A stretch of 64,000 nucleotides of DNA from Pseudomonas sp. NFR16 (GTDB lineage: Bacteria > Pseudomonadota > Gammaproteobacteria > Pseudomonadales > Pseudomonadaceae), in the NCBI RefSeq assembly GCF_900108875.1, contig NZ_FNYJ01000002.1, positions 39,921 through 103,920 of the forward strand. The letters are read 5' to 3'. Position 1 is the first letter of the stretch; each line of letters begins with the position of its first letter. Shown one piece after another: positions 52,397 to 61,735 of this stretch. The notes beneath the pieces are model-generated. The model saw nothing but the letters and a program-made list of their open reading frames with translations. It was not told where the DNA came from and searched no databases. The translations under genes were made by a program, and so were the position numbers.

Positions 52397-54094
52397 TCAG
52401 GTCCAGGAATCGCGCAGGGTCACTGTGCGATTGAATACCGGCTTGCCCGGTTTCGAGTCCTTGATGTCCGCGCAGAAATAACCTTCGCGTTCGAACTGGA
52501 AACGGTCTTCCGGCGCGGCTTCGCCCAGCGACGGCTCAGCCCGACAACCGGTCAGGACCTGCAGGGAATCCGGGTTGATGTTGTCCAGGAACGTCTGGCC
52601 GTCCTCAGCCTTTTCCGGGTTCGCGGAGCGGAACAGGCGATCGTACAGACGCACTTCGCACTCGATGCTTTCAGCGGCCGGGACCCAGTGGATCACGCCC
52701 TTGACCTTGCGACCTTCCGGGTTCTTGCCCAGCGTGTCCGGGTCATACGAGCAGCGCAGTTCGACGATGTTGCCGTCGACGTCCTTGATCGCTTCGTCAG
52801 CGCGGATCACATAGCTGCCACGCAGGCGCACTTCGCCATTGGGCTCCAGACGCTTGTAGCCTTTTGGCGGCTCTTCCATGAAGTCATCGCGGTCGATGTA
52901 GATTTCACGACCGAACGGCAGTTTGCGCACGCCCAGCTCTTCTTTCTGCGGATGACGTGGCAGTTCGAGGTGATCGACCTTGTCTTCCGGGTAGTTGGTG
53001 ATCACGACCTTCAACGGACGCAGCACGCACATGGCGCGCGGAGCGTTGGCGTCCAGGTCCTGACGGATGCTGAATTCGAGCATGCCGAAGTCCACCACGC
53101 CGTCGGAACGGTTGGTGCCGATCATTTCGCAGAAATTGCGGATCGACGCCGGTGTGTAGCCGCGACGGCGGAAGCCCGACAGGGTCGACATGCGCGGGTC
53201 GTCCCAGCCGTTGACGTGTTTCTCGTCGACCAGTTGCTTGAGCTTGCGCTTGCTGGTGATGGTGTAGTTCAGGTTCAGGCGCGAGAATTCGTACTGACGC
53301 GGCTTGCACGGCACCGGCAGGTTGTCGAGGAACCAGTCGTACAGCGGACGATGGCTTTCGAATTCCAGGGTGCAGATCGAGTGAGTGATGCCCTCGATGG
53401 CGTCCGACTGACCATGGGTGAAGTCGTAGATCGGGTAGATGCACCACTTGTCACCGGTCTGGTGGTGGTGAGCATGGCGAATGCGATACAGGATCGGATC
53501 GCGCAGGTTCATGTTCGGCGAGGCCATGTCGATCTTGGCACGCAGCACGCGGGCGCCGTCTTCGAACTCACCGGCCTTCATGCGGGCGAACAGGTCCAGG
53601 TTTTCCTCGACGCTGCGCTCGCGGAACGGGCTGTTCTTGCCCGGCTCGGTCAGCGTGCCGCGGTACTCGCGGGCCTGCTCGGGCGTCAGGTCATCGACGT
53701 ACGCCTTGCCAGCCTTGATCAGCTCGACAGCCCAGTCGTGCAATTGATCGAAATACTGGGAGGCGTAACGCACTTCGCCAGCCCACTCGAAACCCAGCCA
53801 TTTGACGTCGCTCTCGATGGCGTCGATGTATTCCTGGTCTTCCTTGGCCGGGTTGGTGTCATCGAAGCGCAAATGCGTGACACCGCCGAACTCCTGAGCC
53901 AGACCGAAGTTCACGCAGATCGACTTGGCATGACCGATGTGCAGATACCCGTTGGGCTCAGGCGGAAAGCGGGTCACGATCTTGGTGTGCTTGCCCGAAT
54001 CCAGGTCCGCCTGCACGATCGGGCGCAGGAAGTTGGTTGGAATTGCAGGGCCTGCCTTTGAATTCGCAGCGGCGTCTTGAGTGGGCTTGCTCAT
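52397..54094 (-). CDS. glnS: Glutaminyl-tRNA synthetase
   Basis: A 565-residue class I synthetase. HIGH motif in [26 protein letters not shown]-like loop in [19 protein letters not shown] with the preceding [12 protein letters not shown], and the C-terminal beta-barrel anticodon-binding domain with [15 protein letters not shown]. It charges tRNA-Gln. AAGGA lies about 7 bases before ATG 54094. Head to head with ppiB (284-base gap) and followed by cysS. Confidence 0.97.
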   Translation of the reverse strand: MSKPTQDAAANSKAGPAIPTNFLRPIVQADLDSGKHTKIVTRFPPEPNGYLHIGHAKSICVNFGLAQEFGGVTHLRFDDTNPAKEDQEYIDAIESDVKWLGFEWAGEVRYASQYFDQLHDWAVELIKAGKAYVDDLTPEQAREYRGTLTEPGKNSPFRERSVEENLDLFARMKAGEFEDGARVLRAKIDMASPNMNLRDPILYRIRHAHHHQTGDKWCIYPIYDFTHGQSDAIEGITHSICTLEFESHRPLYDWFLDNLPVPCKPRQYEFSRLNLNYTITSKRKLKQLVDEKHVNGWDDPRMSTLSGFRRRGYTPASIRNFCEMIGTNRSDGVVDFGMLEFSIRQDLDANAPRAMCVLRPLKVVITNYPEDKVDHLELPRHPQKEELGVRKLPFGREIYIDRDDFMEEPPKGYKRLEPNGEVRLRGSYVIRADEAIKDVDGNIVELRCSYDPDTLGKNPEGRKVKGVIHWVPAAESIECEVRLYDRLFRSANPEKAEDGQTFLDNINPDSLQVLTGCRAEPSLGEAAPEDRFQFEREGYFCADIKDSKPGKPVFNRTVTLRDSWT

Positions 54095-54378
54095 AGGATC
54101 CTTGAAAACCTAACTGTCTTGGCCAGGGTAGGCCGAATAAATCAAAGCGCTTATCATAGCCGAACCTGTCAAGAGCCTGACAGCATGCTGTGACAAAACT
54201 GCCGGGAGGGGCGCCCGGCCCGTGCGGGCCGCCGGACGCAATCGCGACTACCCGGCAAGCGGCTACCCTCTGTAAACTGCGCGCCTGAGTCGAATCGGCG
54301 GCACCTGCAACCACGCTCAAGTAGCCCGACGCCACGATCGACACGTCCACCACGAATCAGACAAGAGCGATTTCGAAC

Positions 54379-54882
54379 ATGTCCAAAGTCAGACTGACCA
54401 CCAATAAGGGCGAGATCGTCCTGCAACTGAACGCTGAAAAAGCGCCGTTGACGGTCGCCAACTTCCTTGAGTACGTGAACGCCGGTCACTACACCAACAC
54501 GGTCTTTCACCGCGTCATCGGTAACTTCATGATCCAGGGCGGTGGTTTCGAGCCCGGCATGAAAGAAAAGAAAGACAAGCGCCCGAGCATCCAGAACGAG
54601 GCCGACAACGGCCTGCCGAACAAGAAGTACTCGGTGGCCATGGCCCGCACCATGGAGCCACATTCGGCATCGGCGCAGTTCTTCATCAACGTCGCCGACA
54701 ACAGTTTCCTCAACCACAGCGGCAAGACAGTTCAGGGCTGGGGCTATGCCGTCTTCGGCGAAGTGATCGAAGGCCAGGATGTCGTCGATGCCATCAAAGG
54801 TGTCGCTACCACATCCAAAGCGGGTCATCAGGACGTGCCGGCTGAGGACGTGATCATCGAGAAAGCCGAGACCGTTGAGTGA
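54379..54882 (+). CDS. ppiB: Peptidyl-prolyl cis-trans isomerase B (cyclophilin)
   Basis: A 167-residue cytosolic cyclophilin without a signal peptide. Active-site stretches are [41 protein letters not shown] and [17 protein letters not shown]. It speeds prolyl isomerisation during protein folding. It overlaps lpxH by 4 bases (GTGA), forming a two-gene operon, an arrangement common in pseudomonads. Confidence 0.95.
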   Translation: MSKVRLTTNKGEIVLQLNAEKAPLTVANFLEYVNAGHYTNTVFHRVIGNFMIQGGGFEPGMKEKKDKRPSIQNEADNGLPNKKYSVAMARTMEPHSASAQFFINVADNSFLNHSGKTVQGWGYAVFGEVIEGQDVVDAIKGVATTSKAGHQDVPAEDVIIEKAETVE

Positions 54883-55631
54883 TACTGCTGATCTCCGATC
54901 TGCATCTGGAAGAAGAACGCCCGGACATCACCCGGGCGTTTCTGGATCTGCTGGCTGATCGCGCGCGTGGCGCCGAGGCGCTTTATATCCTCGGCGACTT
55001 CTTCGAAGCCTGGATCGGCGACGACGCCATGTCACCCTTCCAGCGCTCGATCTGCGAAGCCTTGCGCGCCCTGAGCGACAGCGGCACGCAGGTGTTCCTG
55101 ATGCACGGCAATCGCGATTTCATGATCGGCAAAGCATTTTGCAAGGCCGCCGGCTGCACGTTGCTGCCCGATCCCAGCGTGGTACAGTTGAACGGCGAGC
55201 CGGTGTTACTGATGCATGGCGACAGCCTGTGTACGCGCGATGAAGCGTACATGCGCATGCGCCGCTATCTGCGCAATCCGCTGACGCTGTGGATCCTGCG
55301 CCACCTGCCGCTCGCCACCCGCCACAAGCTGGCGCGCAAGCTGCGCAGCGAAAGCCGCGCGCAGACCCGCATGAAAGCCAATGACATCGTCGACGTGACG
55401 CCTGAAGAAGTCCCGCGAATCATGAGCGAATCCGGCGTGAAAACGTTGATTCACGGCCACACTCATCGCCCTGCCATTCACAAGCTGCAGATCGGTGACG
55501 AGACCGCCCAGCGCATCGTGCTCGGCGACTGGGATCGTGAAGGATGGGCGCTGCAAGTCGATGAGCAGGGCTTCCAGCTGACCTCGTTCGCCTTCGCGCC
55601 GCAACAGCCGCTGGCCTTGCCAGCAAGCTGA
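54879..55631 (+). CDS. lpxH: UDP-2,3-diacylglucosamine diphosphatase
   Basis: A 250-residue calcineurin-like metallophosphoesterase. Metal-binding motifs are [45 protein letters not shown] and [12 protein letters not shown]. It removes UMP from UDP-2,3-diacylglucosamine to give lipid X in lipid A synthesis at the inner membrane. The start is GTG 54879, which overlaps the ppiB stop; no better start exists. A region of about 190 bases follows. Confidence 0.95.
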   Translation: MILLISDLHLEEERPDITRAFLDLLADRARGAEALYILGDFFEAWIGDDAMSPFQRSICEALRALSDSGTQVFLMHGNRDFMIGKAFCKAAGCTLLPDPSVVQLNGEPVLLMHGDSLCTRDEAYMRMRRYLRNPLTLWILRHLPLATRHKLARKLRSESRAQTRMKANDIVDVTPEEVPRIMSESGVKTLIHGHTHRPAIHKLQIGDETAQRIVLGDWDREGWALQVDEQGFQLTSFAFAPQQPLALPAS

Positions 55632-55821
55632 TCAGCACCCCATCGCACCGCACTTCTGATCCGGCCTGCAGCCGGTCAGGCCGGTGGCTTGCTTGAACGC
55701 CGATGCCGATCGGTCAATTTGGCGATTAGCGGCACCTCAAAAAAGACGCTCTAGCCTGCACTTCACAAAGAATTGCCCTACACTCCCAGGTAACAACAAG
55801 AAAACACAAAGGGGACGCATC

Positions 55822-56025
55822 ATGATCGATCAACGTATGACTCATCGCTGCATGCTCGCTGAAATCGCCTCGGGGGAGGACATTCAGAGCGGCAGACCGA
55901 CCCAGACCCTGCAGACACTTCTGCTCGTCGGTTTTGTCACTCGGCAACCGAGCCGCGACCGGACCTTCGCCCACCTTGCCCTGACCGAAGCCGGTCATCG
56001 ATATCTGGCCGGGTTGTGGCATTGA
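55822..56025 (+). CDS. Small hypothetical protein, winged-helix-like (67 aa)
   Basis: A 67-residue protein. It begins MIDQRMTHRCMLAEIASGEDI and ends HLALTEAGHRYLAGLWH; the LTEAG.RYL ending resembles the last strand-helix of small winged-helix proteins, but no function is known to me. GGGGA lies 6 bases upstream of ATG 55822, which supports it as a real gene; an in-frame upstream extension lacks a ribosome-binding site. It is followed 64 bases later by another small gene on the same strand. Confidence 0.65.
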   Translation: MIDQRMTHRCMLAEIASGEDIQSGRPTQTLQTLLLVGFVTRQPSRDRTFAHLALTEAGHRYLAGLWH

Positions 56026-56089
56026 GATAGCGGCAGGCTCCTCAGGGATCTATACTCCCGCGCCTGTTTTTGTCTCTGAGGACCTCACC

Positions 56090-56500
56090 ATGGCCGACGC
56101 CAATCTCGACCACACTCTGAACCTGCTGACGCACCTGCGCGGCATCCTGGTCGCGCTGGGAGAAGCCGAACAGGTTCCCGAGGAAAGTCATGCGCTGTTT
56201 CTGGAGCGCTATGACGAATTGATCAGCCTGCTGCCGCAAGAGCCGATCGAAAGCCAGTATCTGGGTCAGGACCTGCTCTGCCAGGTGATCCAGCGCTACC
56301 CGCAGATCGCGCATCTGGTGCCCCGCGACCTGCTTTGGTATTTCGGCGGCGACTGCCTGCATTTCATGCCTGACGAAGAAATCGACCTGTACACGGCCCT
56401 GGAAGAGCGTCGCTACGAGGCCGAGCAGAACGAAGAGCCGTTCGACTGGAATCAGGAAAAACAACTACTGGCGATGGGTCAGGACGCGCCGAAACACTGA
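56090..56500 (+). CDS. PA2817-type conserved hypothetical protein
   Basis: A 136-residue acidic cytosolic protein, helical and Leu/Glu-rich (HTLNLLTHLRGILVALGEAEQVPEESHALFLERYDELISLLP), with a tail YTALEERRYEAEQNEEPFDWNQEKQLLAMGQ. I believe it belongs to the Pseudomonas PA2817-like family of unknown function, from memory of the family. The gene has GAGGA about 7 bases upstream of ATG 56090. It is convergent with the binding lipoprotein gene and shares a strong hairpin with it. Confidence 0.7.
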   Translation: MADANLDHTLNLLTHLRGILVALGEAEQVPEESHALFLERYDELISLLPQEPIESQYLGQDLLCQVIQRYPQIAHLVPRDLLWYFGGDCLHFMPDEEIDLYTALEERRYEAEQNEEPFDWNQEKQLLAMGQDAPKH

Positions 56501-56521
56501 TCCGTAACGCCGGGAATACCG

Positions 56522-56560
56522 GCAGGATCGCGTTGACCTGAGAGGTCAACGCGATCCTGC
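56522..56560. terminator. 18-bp perfect inverted repeat at convergent gene ends
   Basis: GCAGGATCGCGTTGACCT and AGGTCAACGCGATCCTGC are perfect complements around GAG. The right arm contains the stop codon and last codons of the binding-protein gene on the minus strand. No T tract follows on either side, so it may stabilise 3' ends or terminate with help. Confidence 0.6.
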
Positions 56561-57595
56561 TCCTTCCGCAACCTGCTTCAACAGCACCCCATGCGCACTC
56601 GGAAACACCTCTCGGTCCACCAGCTCGGACACCTGCACCGGCTTGGGGAACAGTTTCTTTTCGACGAACAGATCGTCCACGCCCTGCAGCGCGGTGATAT
56701 CCGACTGTTCCAGCGGCAACAGTGATTCGATCCCCCAACTCTGCAGTCGTTGCGACACAGCCAACGGTACGTTGTTGGCCGTGGAAAAGACCTGGGCGTA
56801 TTGCTCGGGATTGGCCTTGGCCCACTCGAATGCCTTGGCCAGGCGTTGCAACACATCGTTGAGCGCCTGACGCTTGACCTTATCGGCCAAAGCGGCGTCC
56901 GACGCGGTGATGAACGTCAGTCCGGTGTTGATCCCCTCTCCGCTCATCAAGAGCCGCGCACCGCTTTCCTCGGCGAACGCCTGATAAATGCCGAACGTCG
57001 CCCATGCATCGATCTTGCCGGCATGGAACGCCGACAGCGCGTCGGTGGGCATGACGAAACCGATGTTCACGTCCGATTCCTTGACCCCGGCATTTTCCAG
57101 CGCGCGAATCAGCAGGTACTGGGAAATACTGCCTCGCGCAGACGAGATCGACACGCTACGGCCTTTTAGGTCCGCGATCGTTTTGATGTCTGAATCCTGC
57201 GGCACGAGGATGCCGATGCTGCGACCCTGTCCACGCCTGACCGCGACGATCCGCAACGGCGTGCCGCCCGTGGCCGCAGCCAGAACCGGCGTGTCGCCAG
57301 CCGGAGCCAGATCGACGGCGCCTGCGCGCAAGGCTTCGAACAAGGGCGCAGCGCCCTGAAAATTGGCCCATTCGATCTGGTACGGCGCTCCGTCAAAGGC
57401 CTTCGACGCTTCAACGATGGTGCGCAAGCCTTTGGCCTGATCGCCCAGGATCAGCTCGACCTTCGACCAGTCAGTGGCCTGTGCGGCGGAGGCCTGCCGT
57501 GGCCCGGGCTCGTCGCATCCGGCCAGCAGCGTGAGCGCGATAGAACACAGCACGGCGATGACGCGACGGGCTTGCCCCCTGTTGAAACGTCCCAT
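56546..57595 (-). CDS. Sulfonate/nitrate-type ABC transporter substrate-binding lipoprotein (orphan)
   Basis: A 349-residue SsuA/NMT1-like binding protein, exported as a lipoprotein (signal ending LTLLAGC, with the lipobox cysteine at about 27). Family stretches are WANFQGAAPLFEALRAGAVDLAPAGDTPVLAAA, VPQDSDIKTIADLKGRSVSISSARGSISQYLLIRALENAG and AWATFGIYQAFAEE. Such proteins collect alkanesulfonates or related anions. ATG 57595 has AAGGAAG 6 bases upstream. No permease or ATPase gene is adjacent, so it must pair with a transporter encoded elsewhere. Divergent from the SsuD-like gene with AT-rich shared boxes between. Confidence 0.85.
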   Translation of the reverse strand: MGRFNRGQARRVIAVLCSIALTLLAGCDEPGPRQASAAQATDWSKVELILGDQAKGLRTIVEASKAFDGAPYQIEWANFQGAAPLFEALRAGAVDLAPAGDTPVLAAATGGTPLRIVAVRRGQGRSIGILVPQDSDIKTIADLKGRSVSISSARGSISQYLLIRALENAGVKESDVNIGFVMPTDALSAFHAGKIDAWATFGIYQAFAEESGARLLMSGEGINTGLTFITASDAALADKVKRQALNDVLQRLAKAFEWAKANPEQYAQVFSTANNVPLAVSQRLQSWGIESLLPLEQSDITALQGVDDLFVEKKLFPKPVQVSELVDREVFPSAHGVLLKQVAEGAGSR

Positions 57596-57710
57596 GAATC
57601 GACTTCCTTGCAGACAGCGGAGAGGCAGGACTGGCGCAAGACGTCGCCAACCCTGTTGAGGAATGCCAGCGTAATGGCATAAGAAAGCCAAGTGAAATTC
57701 CTCTTGGAGA

Positions 57711-57777
57711 TAAGCTAATGCTTAATTATTTTGATCTTATGACCAGTTTTAATGCGTTATTTTTATAATTAGCTTAG
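57711..57777. promoter_or_regulatory. AT-rich boxes in the divergent promoter of the binding-protein and monooxygenase genes
   Basis: TAAGCTAATGCTTA (57711-57724) holds the inverted repeat TAAGC-TAAT-GCTTA, and ATAATTAGCTTAG (57765-57777) is the exact reverse complement of CTAAGCTAATTAT at 59961-59973. These stand out against GC-rich surroundings and are likely binding sites of the LysR regulator encoded at 60020-60925. Confidence 0.6.
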
Positions 57778-57891
57778 TGCCAAATCGAATTTCACACCGC
57801 TGCCTCATGCCCCTATGTTGCGTGGATGCTCACGCGCGAACGCCCGCGCGTGCGGCCATCAGTCAATCCAACACAGCACAAGGAATCGTTC

Positions 57892-58977
57892 ATGAGCGTC
57901 GAATTCATTGGCTACATAGCCACTCAACCGGGATCGGAAATCCACCCCCGCAGTGGCGAGACGATTCAACCCGAATACGTGGAGAAGGTTGCGCGGGCCC
58001 ACGAAGAAGCGGGATTCGATCGCGCACTGGTCGCCTATCACTCCAACAGCCCCGACAGCGCATTTGTCGCAGCGCATGCCGCGAGCGTGACGCGAAAACT
58101 GAAGTTTCTCATCGCTCACCGCCCCGGTTTCATTTCGCCCACCGTCGCTGCCCGGCAATTCGCCACGCTGGACGTGTTCAACAGCGGACGCATCGCGGTG
58201 CATATCATCACGGGCGGTGACGATCAGGAATTGCGCGCCGACGGCAGCTTTATCGGCAAGGATGAGCGCTATGCGCGTACCGACGAATACCTGAGCGTGG
58301 TGCGGCAGGAATGGACAGCGGAAAAGCCGTTTGACCACAAAGGCACTTATTATCAGTTCGAGGGTGCGCACTCGCTGGTCAAATCCCCGCAGAAGCCGCA
58401 CATCCCGGTGTATTTCGGCGGCGCATCGCAAGCGGCGATCGAAGTCGCGGGCAAGCATGCCGATGTCTACGCGTTGTGGGGCGAAACGTACGAGCAAGTC
58501 AGAGACATCGTCAAACAGGTTCGCGCAGAGGCTGCCAAGCACGGCCGCACGGTACGTTTCAGCCTGTCACTGCGCCCCATTCTGGCTGACACCGAGGAAA
58601 AAGCCTGGGCCCGCGCCGACGGTATCCTCGAACGGGCGAAAGCCTTGGCTCAAGCGTCCGGTTTTCAACGCCGCGAGCCGGCCAACGAAGGATCGCGCCG
58701 GTTGCTGGACGCCGCCGCCAAAGGAGCGCGACTCGACAAGCGCCTGTGGACAGGAATCGCCGGACTGCTGGGCGCCAAAGGTAACTCCACCTCGCTGGTC
58801 GGGACGCCGGAACAGGTCGCCGAGGCGCTGCTCGATTACTACGACCTGGGCATCACGACGTTCCTGATCCGCGGCTTCGACCCGCTCGACGATGCCATCG
58901 ACTACGGCAAGAAGCTCATTCCGCTGACCCGCGAACTGGTGGCCAGGCGTGACCGGGAGAACGAGAAGGTGGCTTGA
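57892..58977 (+). CDS. LLM-class FMN-dependent monooxygenase, SsuD-like
   Basis: A 361-residue luciferase-like flavin monooxygenase. It shows the SsuD pattern: ARAHEEAGFDRALVAYHSNSPD, LIAHRPGFISPTVAARQFATLD, ITGGDDQELRADG, RTDEYLSVVRQEWTAEKPFDHKG and PVYFGGASQAAIEVAGKHADVYALWGE. Enzymes of this type use FMNH2 and O2 to cleave the C-S bond of alkanesulfonates, releasing sulfite. ATG 57892 has AAGGAA about 8 bases upstream. No flavin reductase gene is adjacent; the nearest is at 16530, far away. The substrate is a guess, sulfonate or a related organosulfur compound. Confidence 0.85.
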   Translation: MSVEFIGYIATQPGSEIHPRSGETIQPEYVEKVARAHEEAGFDRALVAYHSNSPDSAFVAAHAASVTRKLKFLIAHRPGFISPTVAARQFATLDVFNSGRIAVHIITGGDDQELRADGSFIGKDERYARTDEYLSVVRQEWTAEKPFDHKGTYYQFEGAHSLVKSPQKPHIPVYFGGASQAAIEVAGKHADVYALWGETYEQVRDIVKQVRAEAAKHGRTVRFSLSLRPILADTEEKAWARADGILERAKALAQASGFQRREPANEGSRRLLDAAAKGARLDKRLWTGIAGLLGAKGNSTSLVGTPEQVAEALLDYYDLGITTFLIRGFDPLDDAIDYGKKLIPLTRELVARRDRENEKVA

Positions 58978-59078
58978 CCGCATTCACGCCCTCGCCTGAC
59001 CCTGATCGTTTCTGGCGCCAACACATTCGCGAATTGGAAGGTCAGGCGATGGAGTTTTCGTCGCCTGCCCCGCCACGC

Positions 59079-59879
59079 TCACTCCTGGTACGCGGTGCCG
59101 TGCCGATCCAGCTCGCGGATCAAGGCATTCCAGTGGCGTGCCACGCCGGGGCCCGTGCCGCTTTTAAAGACTTTGGCTTGTTCTTCGACTTTCCTGACCA
59201 CGTCTTCCGGCGGGAAAATCAGCTCGGCATTGCCGGCCGATTGGGCGGCAATCTGTATGTTGCAGGCGTATTCCAGGTTATGCAGCAGCTGAAACGCATG
59301 CTCCACACTCAGGCCTGCCGTGAGCAGACCGTGGTTGCGCAGAATCATAACGTTCTTGTCGCCCAGGTCGGCCACCAGGCGCTGGCGCTCGCCCAGATCT
59401 TGCGCAATGCCTTCGTAGCCGTGATACGCCACACGCCCCGAAAAACCGAGCGAGTGCTGCGAGATCAGTAACAGCCCGTCTTTCTGGGCAGACACCGCAA
59501 CGCCATCCCGTGTGTGGGTGTGCAAGACCGCTTGCAGATCAGGACGCGCTGCGTGAATGGCACTGTGAATCACATAGCCTGCGTGGTTGATGCCCAGACC
59601 GGTCGGGTCATCGACGATGGTGCCGTCGATGTCCACCTTGACCAGATTGGAGGCTGTGATTTCGTCGAACAGCAGGCCGAATGCGTTGATCAGGAAATGC
59701 TCGTCCGGCCCCGGAACCCGCGCCGAAAAATGCGTATAGATGTGGTCGGTCCATCGTTTAAGCGCAGCGATGCGGTAGGCCGCGGCCAGCTTGACACGCA
59801 CCTCCCACTCTTCGGCACTGACCCGGTCGCGCACATGGGTTGAACCGGTTTGGACGGGCAAACTACTGACGTTGCTCAT
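59079..59879 (-). CDS. Class II aldolase/adducin family protein
   Basis: A 266-residue zinc-type class II aldolase fold. Probable metal ligands are H120 and H122 in LHTHTRDG and H183 in LRNHGLL; the N-terminal half has RWTDHIYTHFSARVPG, and FGLLFDEITASNLVKVD carries the acidic catalytic region. The family cleaves or epimerises phosphorylated sugars and hydroxy acids, and some members act on sulfo-sugars. GGGAG lies 7 bases before ATG 59879. It is the minus-strand gene behind the LysR gene, with an AT-rich box in its own promoter, so it is probably regulated with the cluster rather than just read through. Confidence 0.85.
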   Translation of the reverse strand: MSNVSSLPVQTGSTHVRDRVSAEEWEVRVKLAAAYRIAALKRWTDHIYTHFSARVPGPDEHFLINAFGLLFDEITASNLVKVDIDGTIVDDPTGLGINHAGYVIHSAIHAARPDLQAVLHTHTRDGVAVSAQKDGLLLISQHSLGFSGRVAYHGYEGIAQDLGERQRLVADLGDKNVMILRNHGLLTAGLSVEHAFQLLHNLEYACNIQIAAQSAGNAELIFPPEDVVRKVEEQAKVFKSGTGPGVARHWNALIRELDRHGTAYQE

Positions 59880-59960
59880 GCATGACTCCCTGATGATCCG
59901 ATACAGATGTATCAAAGGAGCCTAAGCGCTTGGAAAAATCTTTTAAAATCACATTTTAGT

Positions 59961-59978
59961 CTAAGCTAATTATCAATA
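59961..59978. promoter_or_regulatory. AT-rich box upstream of the aldolase gene
   Basis: CTAAGCTAATTATCAATA, 82-99 bases upstream of the aldolase ATG. Its first 13 bases are an exact (reverse-complement) copy of the box at 57765-57777 and its last 13 match CTAATCATCAATA at 61052-61064 with one mismatch. Confidence 0.6.
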
Positions 59979-60019
59979 TTTTTTATTATGCGGCCAGTCC
60001 TTCACCCGTCTGCAGATTG

Positions 60020-60925
60020 TCACGCTGCGTTTTGCGATTGCTTCAGCGAGCCAGCCACCAGACTGCCGAACGAGGCGACCGGCCCTTGCAGGTTGCCCAG
60101 AAACCGGGGATACATCAGCCACAGATCCATGACCGGTTTGAAGTCCTTGAGCGGCAGGACCGCCAGCAGATCGCGATGGACGCTACGCTCCAGCAAGGGA
60201 CGCGGCACCAGCCCCAGGCCCATGCCGTCGGCCACCAGCCCCAACTGCAATTCGGTGCCGAAGGTCTCCAGATTGACCTTCAGACTCAGCCCCTGATCGG
60301 TCAGGGTGCGTTGCAGGCCTGCGCGAAATCCGCAGCCATCGGGATTGAGTACCCAGCCCTGTTCGTAACAGTCGGCCAACTTGACCGGCTTCTTCGGCAC
60401 GGCGCTCCTTTCGCAAACGACCACCAGCTCCATCTTGCCGATGGATTCGCCGATGATGCCCTCAGGGAAAATCTTGCCGGCCGGGAACAGCGCCGCAGCG
60501 GCGTCCAGCTCACCGTTCTCGATCTTGCCGATCAAATGGCTGCCCCAGCCGGTGACCACTTGCGCACGCAGGTCGGGAAATTGCCCACGCAGGTGTTTGA
60601 GGGCGTCAAGCAGCACCACGTCGCCGATGGTCTGCGGCACACCAAGACGCAACAGGCCGCTGGGCGGCGTGTCACTGGCCACCAGCTCACGCAATGAATC
60701 CATTTCCCGCAGGATCGCCAGACACTTCTGATACACCTGCGTGCCCATGGGGGTCGGCTTCAGCGGCTTGGTGTTGCGGTCGAACAGCTCGACGCCCAAC
60801 GCTTGCTCGAAGTTCTGCACGCGACGGGTGATCGCAGGCTGGGTCAGGTCCAGCAACTCGGCGGCATGGCTGATCGACTGGCAGCGAATCACAGCCACGA
60901 AGGCATCGATATCATCAATTTTCAT
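60020..60925 (-). CDS. LysR-family transcriptional regulator
   Basis: A 301-residue LysR regulator. The winged helix is IDDIDAFVAVIRCQSISHAAELLDLTQPAITRRVQNFEQALGVELFDRN (helix-turn-helix within residues 18-40); the inducer-binding domain starts near SGLLRLGVPQTIGDVVLLDAL. Position between the aldolase gene and the thiol dioxygenase gene, and the AT-rich boxes in the three neighbouring promoters, suggest it controls the whole cluster, with a sulfur compound or O-acetylserine-like inducer as candidate ligand. It is divergent from the dioxygenase gene, the typical layout of an autoregulated LysR gene. Confidence 0.9.
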   Translation of the reverse strand: MKIDDIDAFVAVIRCQSISHAAELLDLTQPAITRRVQNFEQALGVELFDRNTKPLKPTPMGTQVYQKCLAILREMDSLRELVASDTPPSGLLRLGVPQTIGDVVLLDALKHLRGQFPDLRAQVVTGWGSHLIGKIENGELDAAAALFPAGKIFPEGIIGESIGKMELVVVCERSAVPKKPVKLADCYEQGWVLNPDGCGFRAGLQRTLTDQGLSLKVNLETFGTELQLGLVADGMGLGLVPRPLLERSVHRDLLAVLPLKDFKPVMDLWLMYPRFLGNLQGPVASFGSLVAGSLKQSQNAA

Positions 60926-61051
60926 TCAGATCGCACATGGAAAAATAGGAAGGAGATAGGCAAAAAGCATAATTCCAATTGCGGCCTCTGGATAGTGCGG
61001 CCCGCCCTGAACACCCTGCCCAAGGGTTATCAAATGCCTTTTCGTTATAAC

Positions 61052-61080
61052 CTAATCATCAATAATTAGCATATTAAGCA
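61052..61080. promoter_or_regulatory. AT-rich boxes between LysR and thiol dioxygenase genes
   Basis: CTAATCATCAATA (61052-61064) differs at one base from CTAATTATCAATA at 59966-59978, and ATAATTAGC (61062-61070) is identical to 57765-57773, followed by ATATTAAGCA. The boxes lie 50-75 bases before the dioxygenase ATG (61127). Confidence 0.6.
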
Positions 61081-61126
61081 CGCGGATTATGCTTATATTG
61101 ATCATCCTCAACTGCCCGGAGCCGAC

Positions 61127-61735
61127 ATGACTCACCCTCGACACCCTGAACGACTCAGGGCCTTCATTGGCGCTCTGGCTGAATTGATCGATGGCAATCC
61201 CCGCGAGGGTGATCTGCTGCATCGCGGCGGCAAACTGCTCGGGCAACTGGTCAGCCACGACGACTGGCTGCCGGACGAGTTCGCCGTGCCTGACCCTGTG
61301 CGCTACCAACAATTTCTGCTGCACGCCGACTCGCGCCAACGTTTCTCCATCGTCAGTTTCGTCTGGGGACCGGGTCAAAGCACGCCGATTCACGACCATC
61401 GCGTCTGGGGCCTGATCGGTATGTTGCGCGGCGCCGAGTATTCTCAAGGATTCGCGCGCAGCGCCGATGGCCGGCTCGAACAGCAAGGGGCGCCGATCCG
61501 CCTTGAACCCGGCCACGTCGAAGCCCTCTCGCCTCGCAGCAATGACATTCATCAGGTGAGCAACGCGTTCGACGACCAGGTGTCCGTCAGCATCCACGTC
61601 TATGGCGCCAACATCGGCGCCGTGAAGCGTGCCGTCTACCAACCCGACGGCAGCGAAAAACTGTTTATTTCCGGCTATTCCAACGCCTATCTCCCGAACA
61701 TCTGGGATCTGTCCAAAGAGAACCAAGCCCAATGA
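61127..61735 (+). CDS. Thiol dioxygenase (3-mercaptopropionate/cysteine dioxygenase family)
   Basis: A 202-residue cupin iron dioxygenase. The three iron histidines are H89 and H91 (PIHDHRVWGLIGMLRGAE) and H142 (NDIHQVSN). The stretch VRYQQFLLHADSRQRFSIVSF carries glutamines where mammalian cysteine dioxygenase has an arginine, which marks the bacterial Gln-type enzymes that oxidise 3-mercaptopropionate rather than cysteine to a sulfinate. It overlaps the rhodanese gene by 4 bases (ATGA), so the product or its downstream sulfur is probably handled by that protein. Preceded by AT-rich regulatory boxes. Confidence 0.9.
   Translation: MTHPRHPERLRAFIGALAELIDGNPREGDLLHRGGKLLGQLVSHDDWLPDEFAVPDPVRYQQFLLHADSRQRFSIVSFVWGPGQSTPIHDHRVWGLIGMLRGAEYSQGFARSADGRLEQQGAPIRLEPGHVEALSPRSNDIHQVSNAFDDQVSVSIHVYGANIGAVKRAVYQPDGSEKLFISGYSNAYLPNIWDLSKENQAQ

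Noticed and set aside
51482..54061. 859-codon open frame on the plus strand
   Set aside because: Antisense to glnS and cysS, spanning both genes and the gap; the translation has no recognisable family and the sense genes are certain.
58974..59471. Possible gene after the SsuD-like monooxygenase, overlapping its stop
   Set aside because: It starts at TTG, and most of it is antisense to the class II aldolase gene; no ribosome-binding site or family features.
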